A stretch of DNA of 64,000 bases from Rhodococcus rhodnii. Lineage in GTDB: Bacteria; Actinomycetota; Actinomycetes; Mycobacteriales; Pseudonocardiaceae. Where the stretch lies: positions 13,300 through 77,299 of the forward strand of contig JOAA01000044.1 of NCBI GenBank assembly GCA_000720375.1. The letters run 5' to 3'. The notes below the pieces were generated by a model. That model was not told the origin of the DNA and searched no databases. It worked only from the letters and a program-made list of their open reading frames with translations. Below are positions 25,076-33,184 of the stretch, piece after piece. Both the position numbers and the translations under genes were made by a program. Numbering within the stretch: position 1 is the first letter of the stretch; each line of letters opens with the position of its first letter.

Positions 25076-25540
25076 ATGGGCACAGTGCGGCACCTGGCCG
25101 ATTCCGAGGTCCCCGGGGAACTGGCCAGTCTTGTGTGGTCGCTGCACCGGACGCTGCTCAGGGCCAAGAAACCACCGGAAGGTCAGAAGATTCGGCCCCA
25201 GTCCCAGGTCGAACTGCTCCAGCTGGTCAACGACCAGCCCGGGGTCAGCGTGCGCGAGGCGGCCGAGGCACTGCGCATGCAGCCCAACAACGTGAGCAGC
25301 CTGGCGAGCCTCCTCGTTCGCGACGGCTTTCTGCGGCGGGTGACCGATCCAGCGGACCGGCGCATTGTCCGCCTGAAGCCGACGGCGAAGATGCGCAAGG
25401 CAGGCTCGCAGGTCGACTCCGAGTTGCAGCGCGACATCGCGGCCGCCCTCGCCGAGCTTCCCGCCGCCTCGGCGAAGCGGATTCAGGCAGCCATCCCAGA
25501 CCTGTGGGCATTGGTCGAACAGCTGACGCCGGACCGGTAG
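25076..25540 (+). CDS. MarR-family transcriptional regulator
   Basis: 154 residues from ATG 25076 (a second in-frame ATG lies at 25064). The winged helix shows SQVELLQLVNDQPGVSVREAAEALRMQPNNVSSLASLLVRDGFLRRVTDPADRRIVRLKPT, the DPADRR wing being diagnostic. Helices for dimerisation flank it. It lies between two candidate target units: the divergent TAXI operon and the convergent PPOX/ABM pair whose promoter carries a matching element. The effector is unknown; MarR proteins of aromatic operons often bind phenolic acids. Confidence 0.87.
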   Translation: MGTVRHLADSEVPGELASLVWSLHRTLLRAKKPPEGQKIRPQSQVELLQLVNDQPGVSVREAAEALRMQPNNVSSLASLLVRDGFLRRVTDPADRRIVRLKPTAKMRKAGSQVDSELQRDIAAALAELPAASAKRIQAAIPDLWALVEQLTPDR

Positions 25541-25549
25541 GTTCCGGCG

Positions 25550-26107
25550 TCACCTGCGCGCGGCGAAGGCGTCGTGGTACGGGCGCACGGCGGTGATGTG
25601 CGAGCTGTCCGCGTGGAAGTTCACGATCACGCGCCACATCATGCGGACCCGGTTGTCGGCCCAGACAGCCTGATCCGGGTCTATCCGGAAGAACACTTGC
25701 TGGCCTTCGCCGGGACCTTTCACGTTGGTGAAGAGGTTTGTCCCCGCCGCCCAAGGGAACTGGCCAAGGCTGAGCTGGATCGCGTGCTCGATCTCGTCGC
25801 GGTCGGTCACCAGGGTGGCACGCCCTTTGACCTGAAGCGAATGCGTGAGTTCGCGTTCGTCGTAGCCGCCGGGCGGCAAATGGCTGGCCGCATAGCTCAC
25901 CTTCGGGTTCGCGAGCATTTCCCCGTACTTGCGTGTCCGCACGAAAGTGTGCATATAGACCCTGAGGCCGTCCGCGGCGATATGCATGACCGAGGCAGAC
26001 GGTGAACCGTCGGACGCCAGTGTTGCCAAGGTGGCGATCTCCTCGTTCCGCAACAGTTCGGTGATCGCACGCTCGATCTCGGCACGCGACGGTTCCCGGG
26101 CGGCCAT
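25550..26107 (-). CDS. Pyridoxamine 5'-phosphate oxidase-like (PPOX) flavin protein
   Basis: 185 residues from ATG 26107, overlapping the ABM stop (ATGA). The split-barrel fold is seen in EEIATLATLASDGSPSASVMHIAADGLRVYMHT and RTRKYGEMLANPKVSYA, followed by LQVKGRATLVTD. It lacks the extra residues of true PdxH, so a general FMN or F420-dependent reductase role is more likely. It pairs with an ABM-domain protein. The gene converges with the MarR gene, with nine bases between stops. Confidence 0.8.
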   Translation of the reverse strand: MAAREPSRAEIERAITELLRNEEIATLATLASDGSPSASVMHIAADGLRVYMHTFVRTRKYGEMLANPKVSYAASHLPPGGYDERELTHSLQVKGRATLVTDRDEIEHAIQLSLGQFPWAAGTNLFTNVKGPGEGQQVFFRIDPDQAVWADNRVRMMWRVIVNFHADSSHITAVRPYHDAFAARR

Positions 26108-26475
26108 CACGCCCCACACACCCCGGGCACGGCGATCTTGCGTTCCAACTGCGGATAACACACGGTGCCGTCCGGGTAGAGGGGCAGGATGTCCTGGAAC
26201 TCCTTGCTCTGGAACGCCGCCTTCAGCTGCGCCGCCGACTCCCACACGGAGACGTTGGTCAGCACGTGGCTGCCGACACCATGGTAGAGCTGAGCCGAAA
26301 TCCAGCCGGGCGAGGCCATCATCACGACCGAGTCCTTGCGCCACACCTCGACGACTGCCTCGAACGCGCCTTCGGGGTAGACGAACGTGTTGATCACCGT
26401 GACCGGACCCGAGTCCACCTCCTCGAGTTGCGAGAGAAACGGCCGGGCCGGATCGATGTCGACGAGCTCGATCAT
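26107..26475 (-). CDS. Antibiotic biosynthesis monooxygenase (ABM)-domain protein
   Basis: 122 residues, one dimeric alpha/beta-barrel domain: PVTVINTFVYPEGAFEAVVEVWRK, SPGWISAQLYHGVGSHVLTNVSVWES, and QSKEFQDILPL. Members include small heme-degrading and quinol monooxygenases. Catalytic residues cannot be assigned. GGAGG lies nine bases before the ATG. It is translationally coupled to the PPOX gene. Confidence 0.82.
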   Translation of the reverse strand: MIELVDIDPARPFLSQLEEVDSGPVTVINTFVYPEGAFEAVVEVWRKDSVVMMASPGWISAQLYHGVGSHVLTNVSVWESAAQLKAAFQSKEFQDILPLYPDGTVCYPQLERKIAVPGVCGA

Positions 26476-26515
26476 GAAGCGACTCCTCCATCCTGGTGGG
26501 GAAACCCCGGTGAAA

Positions 26516-26535
26516 TACCTCTACTACTAGAGATA
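26516..26535. promoter_or_regulatory. Inverted repeat in front of the ABM-PPOX pair
   Basis: TACCTCTA (26516-26523) and TAGAGATA (26528-26535) form an inverted repeat with 7 of 8 matching positions around CTAC. It lies about 40 bases upstream of the ABM start and includes the ACTAGAGATA element shared with the MarR promoter. A MarR-type dimer would fit the spacing. The rest of the 26476-26661 gap shows nothing else. Confidence 0.5.
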
Positions 26536-26661
26536 CTTGGGCGGGTTTCGCGGGTCAACGACACGCGATTAAGGAGTTCATAAGGAAGAGGACTCAGGCA
26601 TGCCATCGCCGTGCCGATGTTCGACGCGGCTCCGTTTACCGTTGTGGTGCACCAGAATCAG

Positions 26662-27321
26662 TCACGGGCGCGCCTGGTCGACCTCGCGCAGCGCAGCGAT
26701 CACGCTGCGCAGGTGAGCACGCGCCGCCTCTTGCGCGGCAGCGGCATCGTGCGCGCAGATCGCGTTGATGATGGCCAGGTGCTCGGGCAGGGAGACGTTC
26801 GGCCGCCCTGGGTGCATCGCGAGTTTGAACTGGTGTCGCACGCCTTGCGCACGCAGGCGTTCCAGGACGTCACGAGCAGTCCGTTGCCCGCTGATCTGGC
26901 GTATCCGCTGGTGCAACTCCTGGTTGAGCTGGGAGTAGCCGAGGACGTCGCCGCCGGACACCGCGGACCGCATCTGCTTGCCGATCGCCTTGAGCTGCTT
27001 GGCTTCGTCCCGGCTGATGCGCTCGGCGGCCTTCGCGGCACACAGTCCTTCCACGACCATGCGCACTTCGCAGATCTCGACCGCCTCGTCCAGGGAGATC
27101 GCCCGCACCCGGGCACCCCGGTTCTGCACGCGTTCGACGAGTCCTTCGTTCGCCAGCTCGACAAGTGCCGATCGGACAGCCGCCCGGCCTGCGGCGAACT
27201 GCTCGGACAGATCGGCCTCGACCAGACGCTGGTTCGGCACGAAGTCGCCGCGCACAATCGCCTCGCGGATCTCGTCCACAACCGATCGCGGACCGTCGAT
27301 CCGCCCTTCGTTGACCGTCAC
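26662..27321 (-). CDS. GntR-family regulator with FCD domain
   Basis: 219 residues from GTG 27321, chosen because AGGAG lies seven bases upstream; ATG 27339 and 27375 are in frame further out. The winged helix reads VVDEIREAIVRGDFVPNQRLVEADLSEQF and RAAVRSALVELANEGLVERV. The FCD domain carries EICEVRMVVEGLCA, LNQELHQRIRQISG (His present), PEHLAIINAICAHDA and ARAHLRSV, so the metal His residues are kept, unlike the regulator at 15548. It is divergent from the oxidoreductase gene at 27387, and matching operators precede that gene and the galB-like gene. It probably controls the aromatic operon. Confidence 0.87.
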   Translation of the reverse strand: MTVNEGRIDGPRSVVDEIREAIVRGDFVPNQRLVEADLSEQFAAGRAAVRSALVELANEGLVERVQNRGARVRAISLDEAVEICEVRMVVEGLCAAKAAERISRDEAKQLKAIGKQMRSAVSGGDVLGYSQLNQELHQRIRQISGQRTARDVLERLRAQGVRHQFKLAMHPGRPNVSLPEHLAIINAICAHDAAAAQEAARAHLRSVIAALREVDQARP

Positions 27322-27348
27322 GGCGCTGCTCCTGTTCATTGCAGCCAG

Positions 27349-27362
27349 AATTGTCACCAATT
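27349..27362. promoter_or_regulatory. FadR/GntR-like operator, site 1
   Basis: AATTG-TCAC-CAATT is an inverted repeat in the divergent gap between the FCD regulator and the oxidoreductase gene. The inner TTGTCACCAA matches the FadR-subfamily consensus TNGTNNACNA at all but one fixed position. Site 2 at 28312 shares the same half sites. Confidence 0.55.
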
Positions 27363-27386
27363 TTGTTGCTGGCATAGTGTAGCGCC

Positions 27387-28157
27387 GTGACAGTCACAGT
27401 GGCCGTGCTGGGCTTGGGCGAGGCGGGCGGCGCGATCGCCCGTGACCTGGTCGAAGCTGGAGCGGTGGTGCGTGCCTACGATCCCGCGATCCCCGCCACG
27501 GACCGGATGATGCCCGGGGCAAGCGAAACGGACGCCGCGACCGGAGCCGACCTCGTGCTGAGCGTCAACAGCGCGAAGGCCTCCATCGGCGCACTGCGAG
27601 CCGGCGCCGCCGCGGTCGGCGTTGGTATCTGGGCGGATATGAACACAGCCTCGCCGGGCATGAAGAGACAGCTCGCGGAAATCGCCGCGGACAAAGCGGT
27701 CGCGTTCGCGGGCGTGTCGATCATGGCGCCGGTCCCCGGCCGAGGTCTGCGCACCCCGATGCTGGCCAGCGGCCCTGCAGCGGCACAGGTGGCGGAAATC
27801 CTGAATCCGCTGGGCGCTTCGGTCCAGACGCTGGACGGGCCGGCGGGGCTGGCCGCCGAACGAAAGCTCCTGCGCAGTGTGTTCTTCAAAGGACTCGCGG
27901 CCGCTGTCGTCGAGGCGATGGCCGCAGCCCGTGCCGCCGGATGTGAAGAATGGCTGCGGGACAACATAGCCCAAGAACTGACCGACGCCGATCAGTCGAC
28001 TGTGGACAGACTGATGGACGGAACCCGCAGGCACGCCGTCCGGCGGGCCGACGAGATGTCCGCGGCCACCGACATGCTCACCGAACTGGGCGTCGAGCCA
28101 ACCATGGCGGGGGCGACGCGTGATTTCCTGACCAGACTGGCGAACCGACACCGCTAG
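27387..28157 (+). CDS. NAD(P)-dependent 6-phosphogluconate dehydrogenase-like oxidoreductase (DUF1932 type)
   Basis: 256 residues. The N-terminal Rossmann fold has VAVLGLGEAGGAIARDLVEAG. The middle follows the beta-hydroxyacid dehydrogenase plan with FAGVSIMAPVPGRGLRTPML, and the C-terminal part has the helical DUF1932-like domain with GLAAERKLLRSVFFKGLAAAVVEA, containing the expected catalytic-type Lys. It probably oxidises a hydroxyacid or reduces its keto form, possibly linked to aromatic acid breakdown in the next operon. It is divergent from the FCD regulator across a 65-base gap containing operator site 1. Confidence 0.78.
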   Translation: MTVTVAVLGLGEAGGAIARDLVEAGAVVRAYDPAIPATDRMMPGASETDAATGADLVLSVNSAKASIGALRAGAAAVGVGIWADMNTASPGMKRQLAEIAADKAVAFAGVSIMAPVPGRGLRTPMLASGPAAAQVAEILNPLGASVQTLDGPAGLAAERKLLRSVFFKGLAAAVVEAMAAARAAGCEEWLRDNIAQELTDADQSTVDRLMDGTRRHAVRRADEMSAATDMLTELGVEPTMAGATRDFLTRLANRHR

Positions 28158-28311
28158 CGCATGGTTCAAATGCGCTGATCGCGACAGCCAGGCCGGACGC
28201 GGCCCCGGTCTCCCAACTTCGACCTCCGGCCGAAGCAGGCTCTCATCGACCGGACATCCGAAACACGCACCAGTAGCGGGAGACCAGCGCCGCGCCGAGA
28301 TTGGCTACTAA

Positions 28312-28323
28312 ATTGTTGACAAT
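28312..28323. promoter_or_regulatory. FadR/GntR-like operator, site 2, before the galB-like gene
   Basis: ATTGT-TG-ACAAT is a perfect inverted repeat. The core TTGTTGACAA fits TNGTNNACNA at every fixed position. It lies 49 bases before the ATG of the PIG-L/GalB-like gene. No other element stands out in the 28158-28371 gap. Confidence 0.65.
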
Positions 28324-28371
28324 CTGGTCGCCATTGCGTCAGGCTGGCATCGGCATATCCAGGGAGGACGC

Positions 28372-29118
28372 ATGTCGCAACCAGCGCCGGATCGTCGCGG
28401 AAGCTTGCTGGTAATCAGTGCCCATGCGGGTGACTTCGTGTGGCGGGCGGGCGGCGCGATCGCCCTGGCCGCGGAACGCGGCGACCGGGCTACCGTGGTG
28501 TGCCTGAGCTACGGGGAGCGCGGCGAGTCCGCCCGCGCGTGGCGGGAGGGCCGCTCCTTGGCTGAGATCAAGGCGATCCGCCGTGAGGAGGCACAGAACG
28601 CGGCCACGGTGCTCGGTGCGGAAGTGCGGTTCTTCGACGCGGGCGACTACCCGCTCGTCGAGTCCCAGGAGATCGTCGACCGGCTCGTGCAGGTCTACCG
28701 GAACCTGGCGCCGACCATCGTGCTCACGCACACCCTGGCCGACCCCTACAACGGCGACCACCCCGCGGCGGCGCGGATGGCGTTGCAGGCCCGGATACTG
28801 GCGCAGGCAGTCGGCTACGACGCTCCCGGCGAGCCGCTGGGCGCTCCCCCGGTGTTCTTCTTCGAACCGCACCAGTCCGAGCAATGCGACTTCCGGCCCG
28901 ACGTGCTGCTCGACATCACCCCCGTGTTCGACCGCAAGCGCAAGGCCATGCAAAGCCTGCCCGCGCAACAGCACATGTGGGACTACTACACCGACCTGGC
29001 CAAGCGGCGCGGCGTTCAGCTCAAGCGCAACGCCGGACCCAACCTCGGCTTGCCGCACAACACGATGGGCGAAGCGTACGTCCGGCTTTACCCCCAAGTC
29101 ACCGGAGTGCTCGCATGA
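28372..29118 (+). CDS. PIG-L family protein, GalB-like 4-oxalomesaconate hydratase
   Basis: 248 residues. The PIG-L metal motif is SAHAGDFVW near the N-terminus (HAGD in place of the HPDD of deacetylases), and GDHPAA supplies the later His. GalB of Pseudomonas putida, a 4-oxalomesaconate hydratase, is a PIG-L protein with this variant motif. The assignment is strengthened by the next two genes, which are GalC- and GalD-like. It would hydrate 4-oxalomesaconate to 4-carboxy-4-hydroxy-2-oxoadipate. The stop overlaps the next ATG. Confidence 0.8.
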   Translation: MSQPAPDRRGSLLVISAHAGDFVWRAGGAIALAAERGDRATVVCLSYGERGESARAWREGRSLAEIKAIRREEAQNAATVLGAEVRFFDAGDYPLVESQEIVDRLVQVYRNLAPTIVLTHTLADPYNGDHPAAARMALQARILAQAVGYDAPGEPLGAPPVFFFEPHQSEQCDFRPDVLLDITPVFDRKRKAMQSLPAQQHMWDYYTDLAKRRGVQLKRNAGPNLGLPHNTMGEAYVRLYPQVTGVLA

Positions 29119-29822
29119 AGGGCGTGATCATCACTGACGCGCCCCGAGCAGCCGCCGAAGACGTTGACGCCTTAGCCGCGTTCGGTGTGGCCACCGTCCA
29201 CGAAGCGTTGGGGCGTACCGGATACCTCGGCCCCGGCCTGCGCCCGATCCAAGACGGCACGGCGATCTGCGGAACGGCCGTGACGGTGCTCTGCTGGTCC
29301 GGCGACAACTTGATGATCCACGCGGCAGTGGAGCAGTGCCAACCAGGCGATGTCCTTGTGGTCACCACGACTTCGCCGTCACATGACGGCCTGTTCGGTG
29401 AGCTGTTCGCCACCGCGCTGCAGCGCCGCGGCGTACGAGGACTGGTCATCGACGCCGGCGTGCGCGATGTCGCCGCGTTGCGCGCCATGGGTTTTCCGGT
29501 GTGGTCGGCGGCGATCAGCGCGCAGGGCACGGTCAAGGCCACGGCCGGCACGGTGAACCTGCCCGTGGTGATCGGTGGGCAGACCGTCCACCCGGGTGAT
29601 GTAGTGCTGGCCGACGACGACGGAGTGATGTGCGTGCCGCGCCAAGCGACACCCGAGGCCGTCCGGGCCGCACAAGCACGCACAGACAAGGAATCTGCTG
29701 CCCGCCAAGCGTTTACTGACGGCGAGTCGAGCCTGGACCGGTACGGGCTGCGCAAGACTCTCACGAACCTCGGTGTCGAGTACCTCACCGCTGAGGAGTA
29801 CGACCGGCGGAGGCTGCAGTGA
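29115..29822 (+). CDS. RraA-like aldolase, GalC-like (CHA/HMG aldolase)
   Basis: 235 residues, from ATG 29115 overlapping the GalB-like stop. RraA-fold landmarks: AFGVATVHEALGRTGYLGPGLRP, GDVLVV, GLVIDAGVRDVAALRAMGFPVW (the RD pair binds pyruvate and metal), and HPGDVVLADDDGVMCVP. The family includes 4-carboxy-4-hydroxy-2-oxoadipate aldolase, which yields pyruvate and oxaloacetate. Neighbours make this function likely. Its stop overlaps the GTG of the tautomerase gene. Confidence 0.82.
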   Translation: MKGVIITDAPRAAAEDVDALAAFGVATVHEALGRTGYLGPGLRPIQDGTAICGTAVTVLCWSGDNLMIHAAVEQCQPGDVLVVTTTSPSHDGLFGELFATALQRRGVRGLVIDAGVRDVAALRAMGFPVWSAAISAQGTVKATAGTVNLPVVIGGQTVHPGDVVLADDDGVMCVPRQATPEAVRAAQARTDKESAARQAFTDGESSLDRYGLRKTLTNLGVEYLTAEEYDRRRLQ

Positions 29823-30886
29823 CCGGCACGGGCGTGCGCTGCATGCTGATGCGCGGCGGAACTTCCAAGGGCGCCTTCTTCCTCGCCGATGAGCTGCCCA
29901 CCGACCCCACCTCCCGTGACGACCTGCTGTTGCGGATCATGGGCACGCCGGACCCGCGCCAGATCGACGGGCTGGGTGGCGCCCATTCGGTCACCAGCAA
30001 GGTCGCGATCGTGTCGCCCGCCACCAGACCCGACTGGGACGTGGACTACCTGTTCCTGCAGCTAGGGGTTGGCGAACCGACCGTGTCGGATCGTCAGACC
30101 TGCGGCAACCTGCTCGCCGGAGTCGGGCAGTTCGCCGTCGAACGAGGCCTGGTACCCGCAGGAGCGGAGCGCACCACGGTCCGCGTGCGGCTGGTCAACA
30201 CCGGCTCCATCGCTCTGTCTACTTTCGATACTCCTGATAGGACAGTGGACTACACCGGCACGACGGCCATCTCCGGTGTGCCAGGCACGGCGGCCGCGGT
30301 CGAGCTGGACTTCACCGACACCGAGGGGTCGGTGTGCGGCAGCCTGCTGCCCACCGGCCGTGTCCGTGACGAGATCGACGGCGTCGCGGTCACCTGCGTC
30401 GACAATGGCATGCCGGTCGTCGTCGTACGCGCCATCGACGTCGGTGTCACCGGCTACGAGACCGGCGACGAACTGGCCGCCAACACCGCACTCACCGAGC
30501 AGATCCAGTCGCTGCACACCAAAGCAGGTCAGCTGATGGGCCTCGGTGACGTCAGTGCCGCGCCCGTTCCCAAGACCACCCTCGTCGCCCCGCCTCGTGC
30601 CGGCGGCGCGATCTGCACCAGGACGTTCATCCCGCTGCGACCGCACCCATCAATCGGGGTGCTGGGCGGGGTGAGCGTGGTGACGGCGTTGCTACTCGAC
30701 GGCGCGGTGGGCCATGACCTCCTCGTCACGTCATCTGCCAGCGGCCCCTTCGAAATCGAGCACGCGGGCGGCAAGCTCGCTGTCGGGGTCGAACTCGACG
30801 AATCCACGCCGCCCCGGGTACGCCGGTCGACCGTGATCCGCACCGCCCGGAAGTTGTTCGACGGCACCGTCTTCCCCCGCCAGTGA
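29819..30886 (+). CDS. PrpF-family isomerase, GalD-like 4-oxalomesaconate tautomerase
   Basis: 355 residues from a GTG start overlapping the aldolase stop. The PrpF signature MLMRGGTSKGAFFLADELP opens the protein, followed by LGGAHSVTSKVAIV and QTCGNLLAGVGQFAVERGL. PrpF isomerases move double bonds in tricarboxylates; GalD converts the keto form of 4-oxalomesaconate to the enol form needed by GalB. The order B-C-D in one transcript supports this reading over aconitate isomerase. Confidence 0.83.
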   Translation: MTGTGVRCMLMRGGTSKGAFFLADELPTDPTSRDDLLLRIMGTPDPRQIDGLGGAHSVTSKVAIVSPATRPDWDVDYLFLQLGVGEPTVSDRQTCGNLLAGVGQFAVERGLVPAGAERTTVRVRLVNTGSIALSTFDTPDRTVDYTGTTAISGVPGTAAAVELDFTDTEGSVCGSLLPTGRVRDEIDGVAVTCVDNGMPVVVVRAIDVGVTGYETGDELAANTALTEQIQSLHTKAGQLMGLGDVSAAPVPKTTLVAPPRAGGAICTRTFIPLRPHPSIGVLGGVSVVTALLLDGAVGHDLLVTSSASGPFEIEHAGGKLAVGVELDESTPPRVRRSTVIRTARKLFDGTVFPRQ

Positions 30887-30897
30887 AGGAGGCATTG

Positions 30898-31845
30898 ATG
30901 CTCCGTCATGAGATCGCGCACCTGGGTCACGTCGAACTGCTCACCCCGCAACCGGAGCAGAGCCTGGACTTCTTCGTCCGCGTGCTGGGCATGACCGAGA
31001 ACGGCTCCGACGGCGACTCGGTCTACCTGCGGACCTGGGACGACTACGAGCACCACAGCCTCAAGCTCACCGCCTCGATCACCTCCGGTGTGGGGCGCAC
31101 GGCACTGCGCGCCGCCAGCGAGGAAGCCTTGACCAGGCGGGTCAAGGCGATCGAGGAGCGCGGGCTGGGCGTCGGCTGGACCGACGGAGACACCGGCATC
31201 GGTCCGACCTACCTGTTCCGTGATCCCGATGGCCATGAGATGGAGATCTACTGGGAGACCGAGTGGTACGAGCCGCCTGAGCACCTGCGGCCCTCGCTGA
31301 AGAACCAGGCCCAGGCATATCCCGCTCGCGGTGTCTGCGTGCGCCGCCTTGACCACGTCAACTACCTGGCCAAGGACGCGGCGACCAACGGGAGCTTCAT
31401 CTGCGACGGCCTCGGCGGCCGGGTGACCGAACAGATCATGCTCGACAACGGCGTCGTCTCCGCCCAGTGGACGAACTTCGCACAGAAGTCCTACGACCTC
31501 GTCTACACCAACGACTGGACCGGCACCAACGGGCGCCTGCACCACATCGCCTTCGCCACCGACACCCGCGAGGACATCCTGCGCGCCGCCGACATCGCCC
31601 TCGATCACGGCGTGTTCATCGAGACCGGACCACACAAACACGCGATCCAGCAGACCTTCTTCCTCTACGTGTACGAGCCCGGCGGCAACCGCGTCGAGCT
31701 GTGCAACCCCACCGCCCGGCTGATCTTCGCGCCGGACTGGGAAACCATCACCTGGACCGAAGCCGAACGAGCCAAAGGCCAAGCGTGGGGCCTGAAGACG
31801 ATCGAATCGTTCCACACCCACGGCACGCCGCCAGTCAAGGACTGA
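30898..31845 (+). CDS. Type I extradiol dioxygenase (catechol 2,3-dioxygenase-like)
   Basis: 315 residues from ATG 30898, preceded by a textbook AAGGAGG at five bases; a GTG at 30883 overlapping the GalD stop has no such site. Two VOC modules are present. The catalytic one has His153 (RLDHVNYL), His215/216 (RLHHIAFA) and Glu267 (GGNRVEL) as Fe ligands, plus His248 and Tyr257, matching XylE-type enzymes. It would open the aromatic ring next to a diol. Gallate and protocatechuate 4,5-dioxygenases known to feed GalB-D are type II enzymes, so this partner is unexpected. Confidence 0.88.
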   Translation: MLRHEIAHLGHVELLTPQPEQSLDFFVRVLGMTENGSDGDSVYLRTWDDYEHHSLKLTASITSGVGRTALRAASEEALTRRVKAIEERGLGVGWTDGDTGIGPTYLFRDPDGHEMEIYWETEWYEPPEHLRPSLKNQAQAYPARGVCVRRLDHVNYLAKDAATNGSFICDGLGGRVTEQIMLDNGVVSAQWTNFAQKSYDLVYTNDWTGTNGRLHHIAFATDTREDILRAADIALDHGVFIETGPHKHAIQQTFFLYVYEPGGNRVELCNPTARLIFAPDWETITWTEAERAKGQAWGLKTIESFHTHGTPPVKD

Positions 31846-31906
31846 CCGGCCGCCGTCGGTCCCATTCCGCATTCCCATCGCCGCCCTTTCTCAGTGAGGA
31901 GAACCG

Positions 31907-33097
31907 ATGGCACCCCCTTCCGTACCGGGCACCGCGGAACTCGTAGCCCGCGCACGCGATCTCAAACCGTTGCTGAGCAAGAACGCGGCCGCCGGAGAGG
32001 CAGACCGTCGGGTGGTGGAGGAGAGCATCCAGGCGATGACCGAGGCGGGCCTGTTCAAGCTCGCCGTGCCCAAACGTTACCGCGGCTACGAAACCTCGAT
32101 GCGCACCATGCTCGACGTGTCGGCCGCGGTGGCCGAGGCAGACGGCGGAACATCGTGGGTACTGACGCTGACGAACGTGTGCGCCTGGCTCACGGGGCTG
32201 TTCTCCGCCAAGGCGCAGGACCAGGTGTTCGGCGCCGACCCTGACGCGAAGGTGTCCGGCGTGCTCACCCCGACCTCGGAGGCGGTCCGGGTCGACGGTG
32301 GCTGGCGGGTGACCGGCAAGTGGTACTACAACTCCGGGTCCTGGCACGCCACCTGGGCCGTGCTGGGCGTTCCCCTCACCGACGAGCAGGGCCAGGTCGT
32401 CGACCAGGGCCTGGCCCTCATCCCGCGCGACGACACGACGTTGGAGGACACCTGGTTCGTGGCAGGGATGCGGTCCACCGGCAGCAACTGCATCGTCGCC
32501 GAGGACGTATTCGTGCCCGAGCACCGTGTCATGCGCGTCCCCGCTGCCATCGCGGGCGACTACCCGACCGAGCACTCCGGAACCGAACCCCTCTACCGGT
32601 CGGCGTTAGTGCCGATTCTCGCGCTCGTACTCGTCGGGCCACAGCTGGGTATGGGCCGGGCCGCGCTCGAACTGGTCACGAGCAAGGCAGCGAAAAAGCC
32701 CATCTCGTACACGTTCTTCGCCGCGCAGCGGGACTCGACGGCGTTCCAGTTGCAGATCGCGGAGGCGGCCCGCCTCATCGACACCGCACACCTGCACGCC
32801 TATCGGGCCGCGGACGACATCGACGACGCTGCCGCCTGCGGCGTGTACCCGGACTTTCTCGCGCGCGCCCGCGTACGTTCCGACACCGGTCACGTCGCCG
32901 AGTGCATCACGCGCGCCATCGACATCCTGCTGTCCGCGCACGGGGCTGGATCCTTCGCCGAGGTGAACGCACTCCAGCGCATCTGGCGTGACTCCGCCGT
33001 CGCGGCACGGCATGCCGTCGTCAGCCCTGTCGTCGGTTACGAGGTGTACGGAAAAGCGCTGCTCGGCGTCGAGGAAACCATCACCCCGCTCGTCTGA
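31907..33097 (+). CDS. Class D flavin monooxygenase (acyl-CoA dehydrogenase fold, HsaA-like)
   Basis: 396 residues. The acyl-CoA dehydrogenase fold is seen in AVPKRYRGYETSMRTMLDVSAAVAEADGGTSWVLTL, GGWRVTGKWYYNSGSWHATWAVLGV and the C-terminal ITRAIDILLSAHGAGSFAEVNALQRIWRDSAVAARHAVVSP. The SW(H/V) and short C-terminal helices match two-component hydroxylases such as HsaA, which convert phenols to catechols using reduced flavin from a partner. No flavin reductase is in the operon; the PPOX protein at 25550 is a possible donor. It probably produces the diol cleaved by the dioxygenase encoded just upstream. Confidence 0.82.
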   Translation: MAPPSVPGTAELVARARDLKPLLSKNAAAGEADRRVVEESIQAMTEAGLFKLAVPKRYRGYETSMRTMLDVSAAVAEADGGTSWVLTLTNVCAWLTGLFSAKAQDQVFGADPDAKVSGVLTPTSEAVRVDGGWRVTGKWYYNSGSWHATWAVLGVPLTDEQGQVVDQGLALIPRDDTTLEDTWFVAGMRSTGSNCIVAEDVFVPEHRVMRVPAAIAGDYPTEHSGTEPLYRSALVPILALVLVGPQLGMGRAALELVTSKAAKKPISYTFFAAQRDSTAFQLQIAEAARLIDTAHLHAYRAADDIDDAAACGVYPDFLARARVRSDTGHVAECITRAIDILLSAHGAGSFAEVNALQRIWRDSAVAARHAVVSPVVGYEVYGKALLGVEETITPLV

Positions 33098-33109
33098 GGG
33101 AGCACTCCG

Positions 33110-33127
33110 TTCTTAGTCGTTTCTTAA
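33110..33127. promoter_or_regulatory. TTCTTA direct repeats, 11 bp apart, before the response regulator gene
   Basis: TTCTTAG at 33110 and TTCTTAA at 33121 are spaced by exactly one helical turn, 58 bases before the response-regulator start. OmpR-type regulators bind tandem half sites in this way. Related TCTTAAT repeats occur before the DUF998 gene. Confidence 0.5.
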
Positions 33128-33184
33128 CGCCCAACCAGGCCGCTCCGCCCCGGACATCGGACAATCGGCATCGGAGGTGGTGGG

